Source: Dryocosmus kuriphilus (taxonomy: Eukaryota > Arthropoda > Insecta > Hymenoptera > Cynipidae). From it: DNA of 64,000 nucleotides. Within the stretch, counting starts at the first letter, position 1. Every line of letters begins with the position of its first letter. Below are positions 48,496 through 60,569 of this stretch, in pieces. Location of the stretch: NCBI GenBank assembly GCA_038277395.1, contig CM076191.1:177614552-177678551 (forward strand), given 5' to 3'. The notes beneath the pieces were generated by a model, which had not been told where the DNA came from, made no database searches, and worked only from the letters and a program-made list of their open reading frames with translations. A program made the translations under genes and the position numbers.

Positions 48496-49570
48496 TGTAA
48501 AAATAAAAAATCATTAATTTTATTCGTTTGTAAATTTTGACAAAAGCACAAGAATGTTATTTGTTGGTAAAAACAATGATATCTTAAGATATCAGATTTT
48601 GGTATATTGTTAATAAAATTAAAATTAAATCTAAGATCAGACAAGGTATTCAAGTAGAGCGCGAAAAAACATATTTTTCCATTATTTTGAAAGATTTTTA
48701 TTTCCACTTTAAGTATTTTTAAATTAATTTTGAAAGTAGTTACCTGCTGTTGATTAGCTTTCTCATCAGTGACTTTCCTGGTTCTTGATCTCTGAAATGG
48801 GAATTTTATTTTTATTTTGGGTCTAAGTTAATAAAAATATTTTGTTTATTTGTGAACAGGTCCATGGATCTGTTCACATTTTTTAAATGCATTTAAAAAA
48901 AATCGTAGTCCAAAGTTCACAATTTTTTGGCAACGACTCAGTCCTTTTGTTTGTCGAAAAAATATATATTTTGCAAACTGGCTAAAGTACTTATCAAGAC
49001 GGATTTGGAATCCAATCTGTCTTTGACCGTTTTTATATTTCTGATAAAGTTGTAGGTTCACAGCAAAATGTATTTAGTACTTCGGTCTAATGAAATAAAA
49101 CAAACGAATCAAAGTTGTTTAGTTCGTTTTAAAAGATATCAAATTCATGTTTAAAAAGTTAGCAAGGCTTACACATATCACTATTCAAATTTTGAAAATC
49201 TCATAATAATGCATGAAATATAAATTAAAATCCAACAAACATTTCAAGACAAAAATTCAAATAAATGTCGGAACGCTTTTTGAAAAAAGTTGAATTTAGT
49301 ATTTACTAAATATAAAATGCAAAAATTTGTTTTAAAAAAATGTGATACCTAAATTGCTTAAAATTTTTTTTACTGCAATTTTTAATTAAATTTTTTTTTG
49401 CTCAAATCCTGAGAATATTTTAAGAAAAAAATTAAAATAATCGAACTAACCTTTTTCGGAAAAAAACGATCGAGCCTTTTTTATAAAAAGTCCATTTTTG
49501 TTTTTGAAATAATTTTAAATGCAAACATTTTTCTAAAAAGATGTAAAAAATTTTATACATTTCTTTTTCA
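48496..49570. other. AT-rich sequence with a 28-bp palindrome
   Basis: TGTGAACAGGTCCATGG (48851) continues into the inverse to 48878, with one mismatched pair. The rest is AT-rich and without gene signals. The last 12 bases (49559-49570) are the SINE target duplication. Confidence 0.4.
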
Positions 49571-49911
49571 CTGTATTGTATTGTATTGTATTGTATATTA
49601 ATTTGTAAATCCCTCCCCTTTTACGGGTTTTGAGAGTCTTCCAGAACAATTTCAAACAAATTTCATAATTTCCTAGTCTCCCAAAATCGCCCAGTGACCC
49701 CCAAGCAGTTTGCCCCTCGACATGAAGCATCTTTCCCTGAAAGATCACTGGCCTCTTTATGAGGGGACCTACAGTTTAATTTGAGTTCGGAACCCACGAG
49801 AGCCTCGGTAGAAGTTCATAGAAAATCCTATTGGTACCCGGGATCAGGAATAGAACCCCAGATCTCTTGCTTGGAAGGCAGGCGCACAACCACCTGAGCC
49901 ACCGAGGCTCT
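49571..49911 (-). mobile_element. Full-length tRNA-derived SINE with 12-bp target duplication
   Basis: On the minus strand the head GAGCCTCGGTGGCTCAGGTG contains a Pol III A box (TGGCTCAGGTGG), and GGGGTTCTATTCC about 30 bp later is a B box. A body of about 230 bp follows, then the tail GACTCTCAAAACCCGTAAAA and (TACAA) repeats at 49572-49597. TGAAAAAGAAAT on that strand flanks the insertion exactly (plus coordinates 49559-49570 and 49912-49923), so the boundaries are firm. The tail matches the LINE at 8358-10950, its likely source of reverse transcriptase. The TTTC box expected in 5S SINEs is absent, which fits a tRNA origin. Minus frame 49533-49748 is a shadow. Confidence 0.9.
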
Positions 49912-49923
49912 ATTTCTTTTTCA

Positions 49924-52110
49924 GTCAATTTTTTATTGACTGTGGTTTTCTGGTATCCCGCGAACATTTGAAAACGATCATTAAAATAATCGATCGATTG
50001 CAAAAAATTTTCTTAACGAACAGAAAGTTTTATTTTGATTGCACACAGTTTTACTATGATTCACAATTAAAGTTTAATTAACATACGAAATATAAATTTC
50101 TTCTACAAATATTTTGCATTTCAAATTAATTAAAGGCAAAACTCGACTTTTTCAAAAAGATCCTATCGATTGTTTTAATTTTCATCTTAAAATATTTGTC
50201 GGATATTAGAGGACTATAATCGATAACAAAATACAGTAAAAAAATGTTAGTCAACGTAAATTTTTGCATTTCATGTTAATTAAATAGTAAAACCGACTTT
50301 TTCAGAAAGGGCCGCGCGATTATTTTAATTTTCACCTTGAAATATTTGCGGGATGGCAGACAGCCATAAACAACAAAAAATCCCTTTAACATTCAACTAT
50401 AATTCAGACTTGGTTCGGTCGCATTGTGATTTCCATTTTTCATTTACAACTTTCGAATTAAAATCGAGATTGAAATTGATTTCTCTTTAAAAACGCTTCA
50501 ATTTTTAACTCTTTCAAATTTGATATTCTGGAAATGTTTATGCCTTAATATATATATATATATATAAAACTGTATTCTTACTGGTCCAAGAGATTCTTTT
50601 TTTTTTTTAGAAGTACGTATTTAATCTTGACTACTTTACGCTCGCTTCTCGTGTCAATTGAGTCCCCTACAATCCTAAATGTTTCCTGATTTTGCTGTTA
50701 AGCTAAATCTGCTTAAAGAGAAGAAGCTAGAAAAGAAATTTGGAGAGTCGTTTTTTCTCATTAACTATGATTCACAAGAAGTCATTCTTCTCAATTGGCC
50801 TCATGTCCGTTACAAGATCAACATTTCGTTACTTTGATTTATCTCCGAATTTTATCTGCATCCAATAAAAAGTATAGTGAAAGTCAAAATGATTTACTTC
50901 CTTTTTAGAAAAAATACTACTAGAGCATTTCATTTATTACTTCAATAGTATGCTAAAAACAATTGTGTCATTTGCTATTAGAAATTCAATAGAGAATTTG
51001 CATAAATTTTTTGGTTTTTTGTATTTGAAATTTTATCATCTAAAGTATCTAAACATTTAATAAAAATGCCTATTGTTTAATTTTTAGTACTTATCAATTA
51101 TTGAAAATTAGTTGAAGATGACAGTTTAGAATACTGCATTTAAATGAGTGGCCATTATGATGACGTCCGTTATACGGAGACTCGCATTTGCGAATGTGAC
51201 GCATGCGTAGGAAATTTATTATATTTTGGAATAATCTTCTGACAGAATCTTTACTAAAGGTTATATATGTATTGTTTACATAAATGAAATTATGAATGAC
51301 CAATATTGTTTTGTGCCCGTTTGTGGTAATATAATAATTAAAACACAAATAAAATTGATTTTTCTGTGCCACGCGAAGAAAAACGAAGAAATACTTGGTT
51401 GGAGGCTGTTGGCTGTTCAAAATAACCTTCTTCTATAATTTAGAAGGTTTGACGTTATAAATGTCAATAAATTTTGACACGATAAAAAAAAAACTGAATG
51501 TGACAGGTGATTTTTTTCGAAAATACTGACTAACCAGTCACTGGTAAGGACTGCCTGTATAACTGTCACACCACAATCACAAATACTGCTGTTCCTGCAA
51601 GTTTTTCTCCGTTCTTTAAAATTAAATAAATAATTAATGAGGCACAATATTTATTCATTTTATTTAAAAATAAACTCCGTTTAGCTTCTTCTACAAGGTG
51701 CAATAAATAGTTTCCCTATTCATGAAATATGCAAATTCTCTATTCTTAAATACCAAGTGTTATTTTAAAACACATCTATATACAAATATGTCAAAAGATG
51801 TTTCTCTTGTATTCTATGCTTGGTATTGTAGTCTTGCCATACTTGAATGGAGTATGTCGACCACTCAATACCAATATTATTTCAAAAAACATATCCATTT
51901 ATACCTTGTTTCCACCCAAGATCCATCGAACATTGAAATTGGAAAATTGTCCAATTGTAGTAGTTCCTTCTTTACGCTATACATATTGAATGGATCGCAA
52001 CGATAGGAGATAATCCTAGGATTTCGCTGCTTGCTTTCTTCATCCATCGCCTTCTACACTTTTCAATTCCTAAGTCCTAAATAGTTCCAGAAGGACGTAT
52101 GTCCCATTCT
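49924..52110. other. AT-rich intergenic sequence
   Basis: A TA microsatellite lies at about 50549-50567. Frames at 51094-51420, 51417-51647, 51722-52006 and 51798-51989 have no recognisable domains. No repeat structure stood out. Confidence 0.35.
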
Positions 52111-52355
52111 CTAAAAAATCGCGTCTCTTCCCGTCCATTGAAAGGGGGCGTTAGTGCGTGCATTTATTTCTCGCTCAATTTCCTCGGGAGTATTTTTCGA
52201 GGTAAATCCAATGCAGTTTGCACCCAGAATCCGACCCATCATGCCTAAGCTCGTCTCTTGAAAAGATTGCACTGATCGTAAACGTTTACAGAATTGAGAC
52301 ACAATAAGGGACGGTCTGCAACTCGGATAAGCCCGTTAAACACGCACGGTGTAAA
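52111..52355 (-). CDS. Weak candidate exon, product unrecognised
   Basis: On the minus strand a frame of about 70 codons ends at a stop at 52111. It contains KRLRSVQSFQETSLGMMGRI and ends TNAPFQWTGRDAIF. The residues are mixed and non-repetitive, unlike the repeat-derived frames elsewhere, and local G and C content is raised. TTGCAG just upstream could be a splice acceptor, but the pyrimidine tract is poor. I recognise no family. It may be chance. Confidence 0.2.
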
Positions 52356-53100
52356 GCTGCAGATCCTATAGATTTTTCCTGTGCCTTTCATGGTCTGATT
52401 CGCATATTTGGTGCCAATCTCCCTTTTTCACGAATGAGTGAATATTGTCCACAATATCACTGTGTGGTTTCAATATTTTGGCTTGCCTTATTGGATTAAT
52501 TGCTGTATACAAACAAAAAGAGGATATATTATAATGTATAATATAATTGCATTTCACATTATTTTTTTTTAAAATAATTTTTGAAAACATTTTTGTGTGA
52601 ATAACAAAGCATTGATCATTTTAAGTCCCAGCCACAGTTTTTTTAATTAATACATTTTTTTCTAAAAATATATCAACAAAGTACTTATATCAAAGCACAA
52701 TTTATTAAAGTTTCAAAATTTTAGACGGCTTCGTTTAGAAATTAAAATAAAAAAGTACCCAAAATGTCTCGTCATGAACATGTCTCAAAATACAAATTTA
52801 GAATAAAAAATTGCAAAATAATATTAAAAAAAAAATTTTTATGCTTCAAATTCACAGATTCACTTATGTTTAGTTGAAAAAGATAATCATTAAGAGAAGG
52901 GTTCTACATTTTAGAGTCTGTCCCACAAATGTTTTGTCTGGTCACGTGACAGTGCTATTTTAGGATAAAACTCGAAAATAATTATTCAAACTATTCATAA
53001 TTCGGGCTAGAATTGTTAATTTTACACTTATACAAAGATTTAGTTAATTATAATCGATTTATCATCACTAAGTACAATATATAACGATCACTATATTTTT
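52356..53100. other. AT-rich sequence with a dispersed-repeat fragment
   Basis: At about 52905-52985 the minus strand reads TATCCTAAAATAG, CTGTCACGTGACCAGACAAA, then GGGACAGACTCTAAAA. This is a third copy of the block that flanks the 5S-like modules at 39945-40020 and 44160-44275. The rest is unremarkable. Confidence 0.5.
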
Positions 53101-54347
53101 ACATTCTCATCTCAATAAGAAGGTATTAGTTTTATGAGAAAACTGACTTTCGCGGATTTCATGAAATCTCGACGTTTCATGACCCCCTGAATCCGAAAAA
53201 ACAGGTTGTACGTTGGTGTCTGTCTGTCGTTGTCGTTGTCGTTGTCGTCGTTGTCGTCGTTGTCGTCGTCGTTGTCGTTGTAGTCTGTTAGCACGATAAC
53301 TTTCGAAGAACTAATCGGATTGGATGGCGCTTTGGCACGCTTCTTTAAGGCGTAAAAAGTAAGGACGAGTTCGTTAACCAGCGGTTTTTGACCAACAATT
53401 ATGGTTTTAGCCATCAAAAACTGTTTTCACAAAATCAAAAAATCCATTTTTCGGCTAAACTATGAAAGATACAAAAAAAATATAAGAAAGTAAAATTGTT
53501 CATCTCAAAAAAATATATAAATTTGGTCTTGATCGTTTTTTGATAAAATGAACGGTTTTCGTTTTAATCAAGAAAAACGCTATTAAAATTTAAAAACTCT
53601 GGTTTCCCGCCAAAATATTCAAGATAAAAAAAATGGTAAAGAACAAAGTTGTTCAATTTAAAAAGATCTACAAATTTTTTAAAACCATTTTTTGATAAAA
53701 TGCACGGTTTTTGTTTTAATCGATAAAACGTTATTAAAAATAAAGAATTTCAAATTTCCCGCCAAACTATCCAAGATACGAAATAATGATAATAAACAAA
53801 GTTATTCGCCTTAAAAAGATCTACAAATTTTCTCTCTATCATTTTTTTAGGCAGACGCGTAGTTTTTGAGTTATTCGTGAAATATATTATGAAATATAAA
53901 GAAAACCACTTTTCAGCAAAACTATGCAAGATATGAGAAAATATTAACAAACAGAATTGTTCACCTTGGAAAGAGCTACAAAATTTATTTATAAGACTCA
54001 TCGTTTTACTTGTAAGAATCGAAATCCTGTATTGTGAAAATTTGGAAAATCACAAAAAAGCTTTACCAATCTACAATGTGTTTTAAAAAAATGTAATTAT
54101 CGAGCGCGAAGCGCGAGTCTCATGATGAGAATGTATTCCTTAAGGGCGATAGAGCCTTAAGTAAAATAATTCCTTTTGGAATTTTTAATTTAAAGGTTTA
54201 TACGATCCATAAACACCGAGCGCGAAGCGCGAGTGTCGTAAATAACGTATCGAGCACGAAGCGCGAGTGCCAACAGACGCGCGCCCTAGGCGCGCTCATA
54301 TTTCGAGCGAAGCGCGCGATGAGATTGTGCCCGCAAAGCGGGCAGAT
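53101..54347 (-). mobile_element. GCGCG/CGT family element, complete copy
   Basis: This is the best copy for defining the family. On the plus strand it starts after a T run with ACATTCTCATC and contains a GTC/GTT block (about 53229-53282) and four internal units starting near 53456, 53611, 53764 and 53920, that is about 155 bp each. It then has GATGAGAATGTATTCC, AAGGGCGATAGAGCCTTAAG, a chain of palindromes (CGAGCGCGAAGCGCGAG, TCGAGCACGAAGCGCGAGTG, GCGCGCCCTAGGCGCGC), GATGAGATTGT and the hairpin TGCCCGCAAAGCGGGCA, then a T run. ORF-A is at 53750-54001 and ORF-B at 53112-53417, both on the minus strand. Confidence 0.8.
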
Positions 54348-54577
54348 TTTTGCATAATATCTTTTATAAAATTTCTCTTAACGCTTCATATTCATTTATT
54401 ATATACGATAAAATGGAAGGATATTTTGAAACACTGGAATAAAATTAAAATAAATCGTGAAGATAGTTACTTTTCCAATATTTTAAAATATTTTTACCTA
54501 CTCCGTATATATTTTAAAAAGATTTTTAAAATTCTTATTTTTTTCATGGCCGAAACTGTCGCGTAACACCACACGCA
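54348..54577. other. AT-rich spacer
   Basis: Nothing recognised. The plus frame 54267-54566 starts inside the palindromes of the preceding element and is not a gene. Confidence 0.4.
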
Positions 54578-56748
54578 CAGTGGGGACAAAAGCATTTTTT
54601 TTGGAGAAAAAAAACAGCTGACTCCTCAAATCTTAACGCATAGGAACTGCACATTTTTTGAACAAAAGTTTTATTAATTTGTTATTTAACTTGAAAAATG
54701 CCTAAAGATCGTAATTGATTTTTTGAGCTATCTACTTAGCCCCATTTATTAATATTTGCTCAAAAAGATATGAAATTAGTAAATTTACTTTTAATAAGAA
54801 ATTAAATAAAATTCTCTGTGAAATTTACTTCTGCTGCGAATAGAAATTTAAATTTTAGATGCAGTTCCTAGATTTTTTTCAATTGTTATGAACGAAATAT
54901 GAATATAACTGATATCTGCTGCATTTTCGGAATTTGAGTGCATTAATTACAGAGCCTTTATTAATAAAATAGGCGAAATTAATGCTTATTTACGGTTTAG
55001 CACAAAACAATAATAACAGTTAATATTTTAAAGAAAAAAAAAAAAGTTTCACTTATTATATTTGGCATTTCAATGCATATAGAGGATTTTTCTTTTCTGC
55101 GGAATTAATTCTTTTTATCAGAAGAATAAAACTTGTATACAATAGACTTCAATTCAACAATATTTTGTCGTTGTTGTAAACAATGTTTATAAACAAACTC
55201 ATGTATTGGGAATTTCTATGCACAGAAAATTTTTCTTTTCGTCTGAAGAATAAAACTTGAACACAATAGACTGCTATGCAATAAAATTTTTCATTGTTTT
55301 AAACAATTTTTACACACAACTCTATTTATTAGAAATTAGACTAACATTGCCATTGGCTATATTGTTATAAAAACTTATTTCATGGATCTATTTAAGCCTC
55401 TGTATCGAATATCAAAAAAGAGAAACCTCTTTCATGCATATACAAATGGTGCATACAAATTGTTTATAACAAAGACAAATGTTTTTTGGTATATTGTGTA
55501 AATATTTTATTCTTCAAATGAAAATAAATTATTTTCCAGAAAAGAACAATTTTCTGTCCATAGAAATTCCGAATAGATGAATTTGTGTATAAATTTGTTT
55601 ATAACAATGCTAAATGTTGTTACTTGGCAGTCTATTTCATACAAGATTCATTCTTCAGATGAAAATAAATAATTCCGCGGGAAAAAAATTTTCTATGTAT
55701 AGAAATGCCAAATACATTAATTTGTTTATAAACACTGTTTGTAACAATGAAAACTGTTGTTGCATGGCAAGAAATTGGTACAAGTTTTATTCTTCAGATG
55801 ATAATAAATTACTCCCATAAAATGAAAATTTTCTATCCATAGGAATGTTAAATAAATGAATTTGTCTATAAATATTGTTTGTAACAATGACAATTCACAG
55901 ATGAATTGGAATGATTCCACGGAATAGAAAAATTTTCTATCCACAGAAGTGACAAATAAATGAATTTGTTTATAAAAATTGCTGATAATAATATCAAATG
56001 TTGTTGCATGGCAGACAATAATTGGTTCAAGTTTCATTCTTCAAATGAAAAGAATTGGTTCCGTAGAGAAGAACAATTTTCCATACATAGACATGTCAAA
56101 TCAGTACATTTTTTTATGAACATTGTTTATAAAAATGGCAAAGATTATTTTATGTCAACCTATTGTGTACAAGTTTAATTCTTAAGATTATAGGAATTGA
56201 TTGCGCAGAAAAGAAAAATTTTCTATAAATATATAGAAATGACAAATAAGTGAATTTGTTTATAAAAATGGTTTAAACTGTTAACTATTATTGTTGTTTT
56301 GTGCTTTCTTGTAATTAACATTAATTTTTCACATTTTAATAACAAAACCTTTGTAAGAAATGCATTCAAATGCCGAAAATGCTGCAGATATCCGTTATAT
56401 TCATAATTTGTTTGTAACAATTGAAAAAATCTAGGAATTGCATCTAAAATTTAAACTTCTACTTAGGGAAAGTGCGAATTCACTGATTTTGTATCTTTTT
56501 GTCTCGCCGCTTGTTTGAGCGACGCGTTCAGGGACCTCCCCACACCCAGCGAAATAAGTTTACGCGCCCTTTTTCGATCCAGCATCTTAAAATTAAATAA
56601 CAAATTATTTAAAAATGTTTTCAGAAAATTTGCAGTACTCCGTTAAACTATAATCATTCATGAGTATTTAAAAAAACGTTCCTGTCCGTTAAGATAAGAT
56701 TTGAGGAGTCGGGTGATTTAAAAAAAAAAATCTAATTGTCCAAAACGG
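54578..56748. mobile_element. Large foldback element with satellite arms
   Basis: Outer ends match in inverse: CTGACTCCTCAAATCTTAAC (about 54615) with the inverse of CCGACTCCTCAAATCTTATC (about 56715). Further pairs are ATTAATTTGTTATTTAACTT with ATAATTTGTTATTTAATTTT, and blocks containing GCACAAAACAATAATAACAG. The inner parts are arrays of degenerate units marked by GAAAATTTTTCTTTTC, ATAAAACTTG and TTTATAAACAAA. They run one way to about 55350 and the other way from about 55430. The right array is longer. Frames at 55614-55820, 55726-56037, 55960-56178 and 56223-56420 are array read-throughs. The layout resembles Drosophila FB elements. Confidence 0.7.
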
Positions 56749-59320
56749 TCTACTTTTTGGCAATCACCTGTTTATATTTCAATGCACTTTGGCTGTATAT
56801 AAATTCTAAAGTAATTAGATTCAAAAAATTAGGAAAGGGATAATGTACTAATATAAGGAGAAATGTGGGTTTAATGAAAAAATGGCACTCACTCTTCCAA
56901 CAATAAAATAAAAGATGAGCAAAAAACGAATCGATATCAATTAGGTTGCTTCTTCCGGTCACGTGTTATAGCACCCTCGTTATAATGCCAGCACGTGCCG
57001 TGCTCTCGCCTTAAAACTCTGCTTCCGGTTTCCTCGAAAGTGAACGCTCGTCGCGCTTTTTTATCACAAGTCAAAAACTTTTCCGCTCTTGGTCACACGA
57101 CCTCAAGGGTTACCAAGTGCATGTTCCGCACTCCCGATCTTATCATCCCTCCAATCTTTCACTTTTATTATTCTTTGGCATATCTAGCTAATAATTCGTG
57201 AGGCAAGATATATCATGTCAATTAATTGCGACTTTGTTCTGAAAAAACTAGATTCAAATTTAAACAATATTTTTTTCATTTAAAATAGCACATTTTTTTA
57301 ATACAAAAAAGTCTAATCAGAAAAAACTTAATTTTGTGACCTCATAGAAAAGCAAGCAACATTATTTTTACCTAAAAAAATATAGACAACATGAAATAAT
57401 CAATAATTTCTAATAATACCATTCATGTGAAGTATTATCGCATTTCTCATCATGACTAAACGTCCATTCAAACAGTTACATTAACAAAAACTTTTCAATT
57501 ATTTTTTTTCTAGAAGCTACATCTGCTTTAAAAGTGTGAGGAAAAAAATTAACAATTTTATAGTATAAACATTTGGTGACAGAAAAAAGTGTTGTTTTTT
57601 TAAATTTAACGATAAATCGAAATCCTTTTACCATTTAGAAAGGATCAAAATTGTCAAAGAAGTTTTAAAAAAGATTGTCTATAATCGCTGAGATTGATCA
57701 AAGAAGCTATTATTCTTTTTCATAAGCAAATTGTTAATTTTTATATTTTTTGCACGTATAACCTATCATTTTAAATTGTTTAATTTTGAATGTTTGAATT
57801 TTAAAATTACTTATTTGGTATTCTACACTTTGAAAGTTAATCAATTTAATGAACGTTTCAGATTAAAATTCATCAAATTTTGAATAATACATTTTTAATT
57901 TTTTTGATAGTGGAAAACGTTCAGTTTAAAAGTGTACAATTATTTTAAATTCTTTAACTTTGAATGCTCCAAACTTTAAATATTGCGATTAATGACCGCA
58001 TGAAAATTGGAAAAAAGTTTTTCTATATTTCAGATCAATAAATCAGGACATATTTTCCTCTAAAAAGGAAATAAATAATCTTACATAATGCAGTAATAAA
58101 AAAGTATAAATTTATGATGTTGCTATAAAATATTTTACCTCATTCTGTTTTTATTATCGAAGTATCTATTCATCCAGCTTTTTGAACGTCCTTTTATTAT
58201 TACTATTTCAAAAAAGTCTAAACAAATAGAAAAGAAAAACTAAGCATTATTCACCCCAGAAGATTTAGATCTGAATAAACCAGTATTTGCCAGGATTTTT
58301 TTATGATTTATGAATTTCCAACTTGTTTTTCATCTTTTCACAACTCGCATACAATTCAAAAAAATAATATCCTTAACAAAAAGTTGCATTAATTTAGCCA
58401 AATAAATGGAAATCTGTTGCTTATGAAAAAATGACTTACTACACTTCTTGATTTCAGTCTCAAAACGATTTTGATGAAACGGAATAATTAGTACAAGAAT
58501 AAAGTTCTGATTACTATAGAAATAAAATTTCCATTTACGAGAAGAACCTCTGTAACGATGATCGCATGCGAACAAAAGCCCGAAGTAGAATCAAACGACG
58601 TTGTTACTCAGAGGGTTAAATAAGAGAATTCAGGAAAACATCTCATACGTTACGCGAATTTCCACCCCACGGAAACCGGCCAATAAAACACCCCCCGGAC
58701 ACGATGTCCTCGGCTTGCCCCGAGTCCTGACCCCTAACTACATTGTTCAAGTTTTTTCGTTTTTTTTTTATTTTTCCTCTCTCTCTCTTTCTCTTTTCTT
58801 CCATCCCCCCTTTCCTCTTTCTCTCTCTTTTTTACGAAAGTGCACACTGCACACACCCCCTCAATTACACTCGGAAATATTAGGGGACGTCCCGCCGGTC
58901 GACAACTATCAATTTATTTTGTGCTATTGATCGAAACTCCGCGATTTACTGACCCCTTCGGATTTTTTTCGATTGATAGGATTCCACATTTCGTTGTATA
59001 AAACCCACTGGACCAGTCAATCGGGCCTCATTGGTCCACACGATTAGCTGCATGAGATATATGTTATTTATTATAGGCTAATATAATATTTAATACTATC
59101 TTATACAATAACGTATGCAACCAAATGTTACTAAATTACAGAAATATACACTAACATCATTCAGTATGTGGACACCCATCTTTCAGCATTCAAAATTGAT
59201 TTATTTTGGAATGTTAATTTTATTAAGTCGAAGTTAAAAATTTTTCCTCTCGATATGTTAAAAGATATCTACATTCCGAATAAAATAAGCCTATAGGATG
59301 AAGTCATTTTGTTAATTTTT
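56749..59320. other. Intergenic sequence, possible gene-proximal patches
   Basis: CGAATCGATATC at 56927-56938 is a remnant of the GATATCGATTCGG foldback end. 56980-57150 and 58590-58990 are GC-richer. The latter contains a pyrimidine tract (about 58770-58830) and an open frame 58601-58930 of no known family. The middle part is AT-rich. No gene call is supported. Confidence 0.3.
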
Positions 59321-59457
59321 ACATTCTCATCAGAGAAGGTATTAGATTTATGTAAAATTTGACTTTCGCGGATTTCATCAAATCTCCACGTTTTGAGACC
59401 TCCTGAATCCGAAAAAATGGTTTTTACGACGGTGTCTGTCTGTCTGTTGTCGTCGTT

Positions 59458-59498
<41 letters not shown>

Positions 59499-60566
59499 TG
59501 TCATTGGAGTCTGTTCCCACGATAACTTTCGAAGGACTAATCGGATTGGAGTGCCCTTTGGTACACTTCTTTAAGGGGTAAAAAAAAAGAACCAGTTCGT
59601 TAACCAGCGGTTTTTGACAAATGGTTATGGTTTTATCCATCAAAAACGGTTTTCACAAATAAAAAAATCCATTTTTCGGCTAAACTATGAGAGATACAAA
59701 AAAAATGTAAGAAAGTAAAATTGTTCACCTTAAAAAAATCTACAAATTTTGTCTTAACCGTTTTTTAATAAAATGAAGCGTTTTTGTTTTAATCAAGAAA
59801 ACGATATTAAAATTAAAGAACTCTGATTTCCCGAAAAAATATTCAAAATACAAAAAAATAGTAAAAAACAAAGTTGTTCGATTTAAAAAGATCTACAAAT
59901 TTTGTTTTAACCATTTTTTGATAAAATTCACGGTTTTTGTTTTAATAGATAAAACGTTACTAAAAATCAAAGATTTCCAAACTATGCAAGATACGAAAAA
60001 ATGTTTTTAAACAAAGTTATTTGCCTCAAAAAGATCTACAAATTCGCTTTCTATCATTTTTTTTGAGCAGACGTGTAGTTTTTGAGTTATTCGTGAAATA
60101 TGTTATGAAATATAAAGAAAACCACTTTTCAGCAAAACTATGCAAGATATGAGAAAATATTAATAAGCAGAATTGTTCAGCTTGGAAAGAGCTACAAAAT
60201 TTATTTATAAGACATCGTTTTACTTTTAAGAATTGAAATCCTCTATTGTGAAAATTTGGAAAATCACTAAAAAACTTTACCAATCTATAATGTGTTTTAA
60301 AAAAACGTAATTATCGAGCGCGAAGCGCGAGTGTCATGATGAAAATGTATTAGTTAAGGGCGATAGAGCCTTAAGTAAAATAATTTCTTTTGTAATTTTT
60401 GATTTAAAGGTTTATACGATCCACAAACACCGAGCGCGTAGCCCGAAGTGAATAATCTATATCGAGCGCGAAGCGCGAGTGCCAATAGACGTGCGCCCCA
60501 GGCGCGCTCATACTTCGCGCGGGGCGCGAGGTGCGCGATGAGAATGTGCCCGCGAAGCGGGCAGAT
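59321..60566 (-). mobile_element. GCGCG/CGT family element, complete copy
   Basis: Same order as the copy at 53101: ACATTCTCATCAGAGAAGG, a pure GTC run within the trinucleotide block (about 59449-59500), four internal units, GGGCGATAGAGCCTTAAG, palindromes, GATGAGAATGT and the hairpin TGCCCGCGAAGCGGGCA, then a T-rich run. ORF-B (59269-59643) here has an acidic run of about a dozen aspartates. ORF-A lies at 60026-60283. Confidence 0.8.
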
Positions 60567-60569
60567 CTT

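Noticed and set aside
53200..54340. CRISPR array
   Set aside because: The internal units are about 155 bp, lack unique spacers between constant short repeats, and occur as part of a dispersed eukaryotic element.
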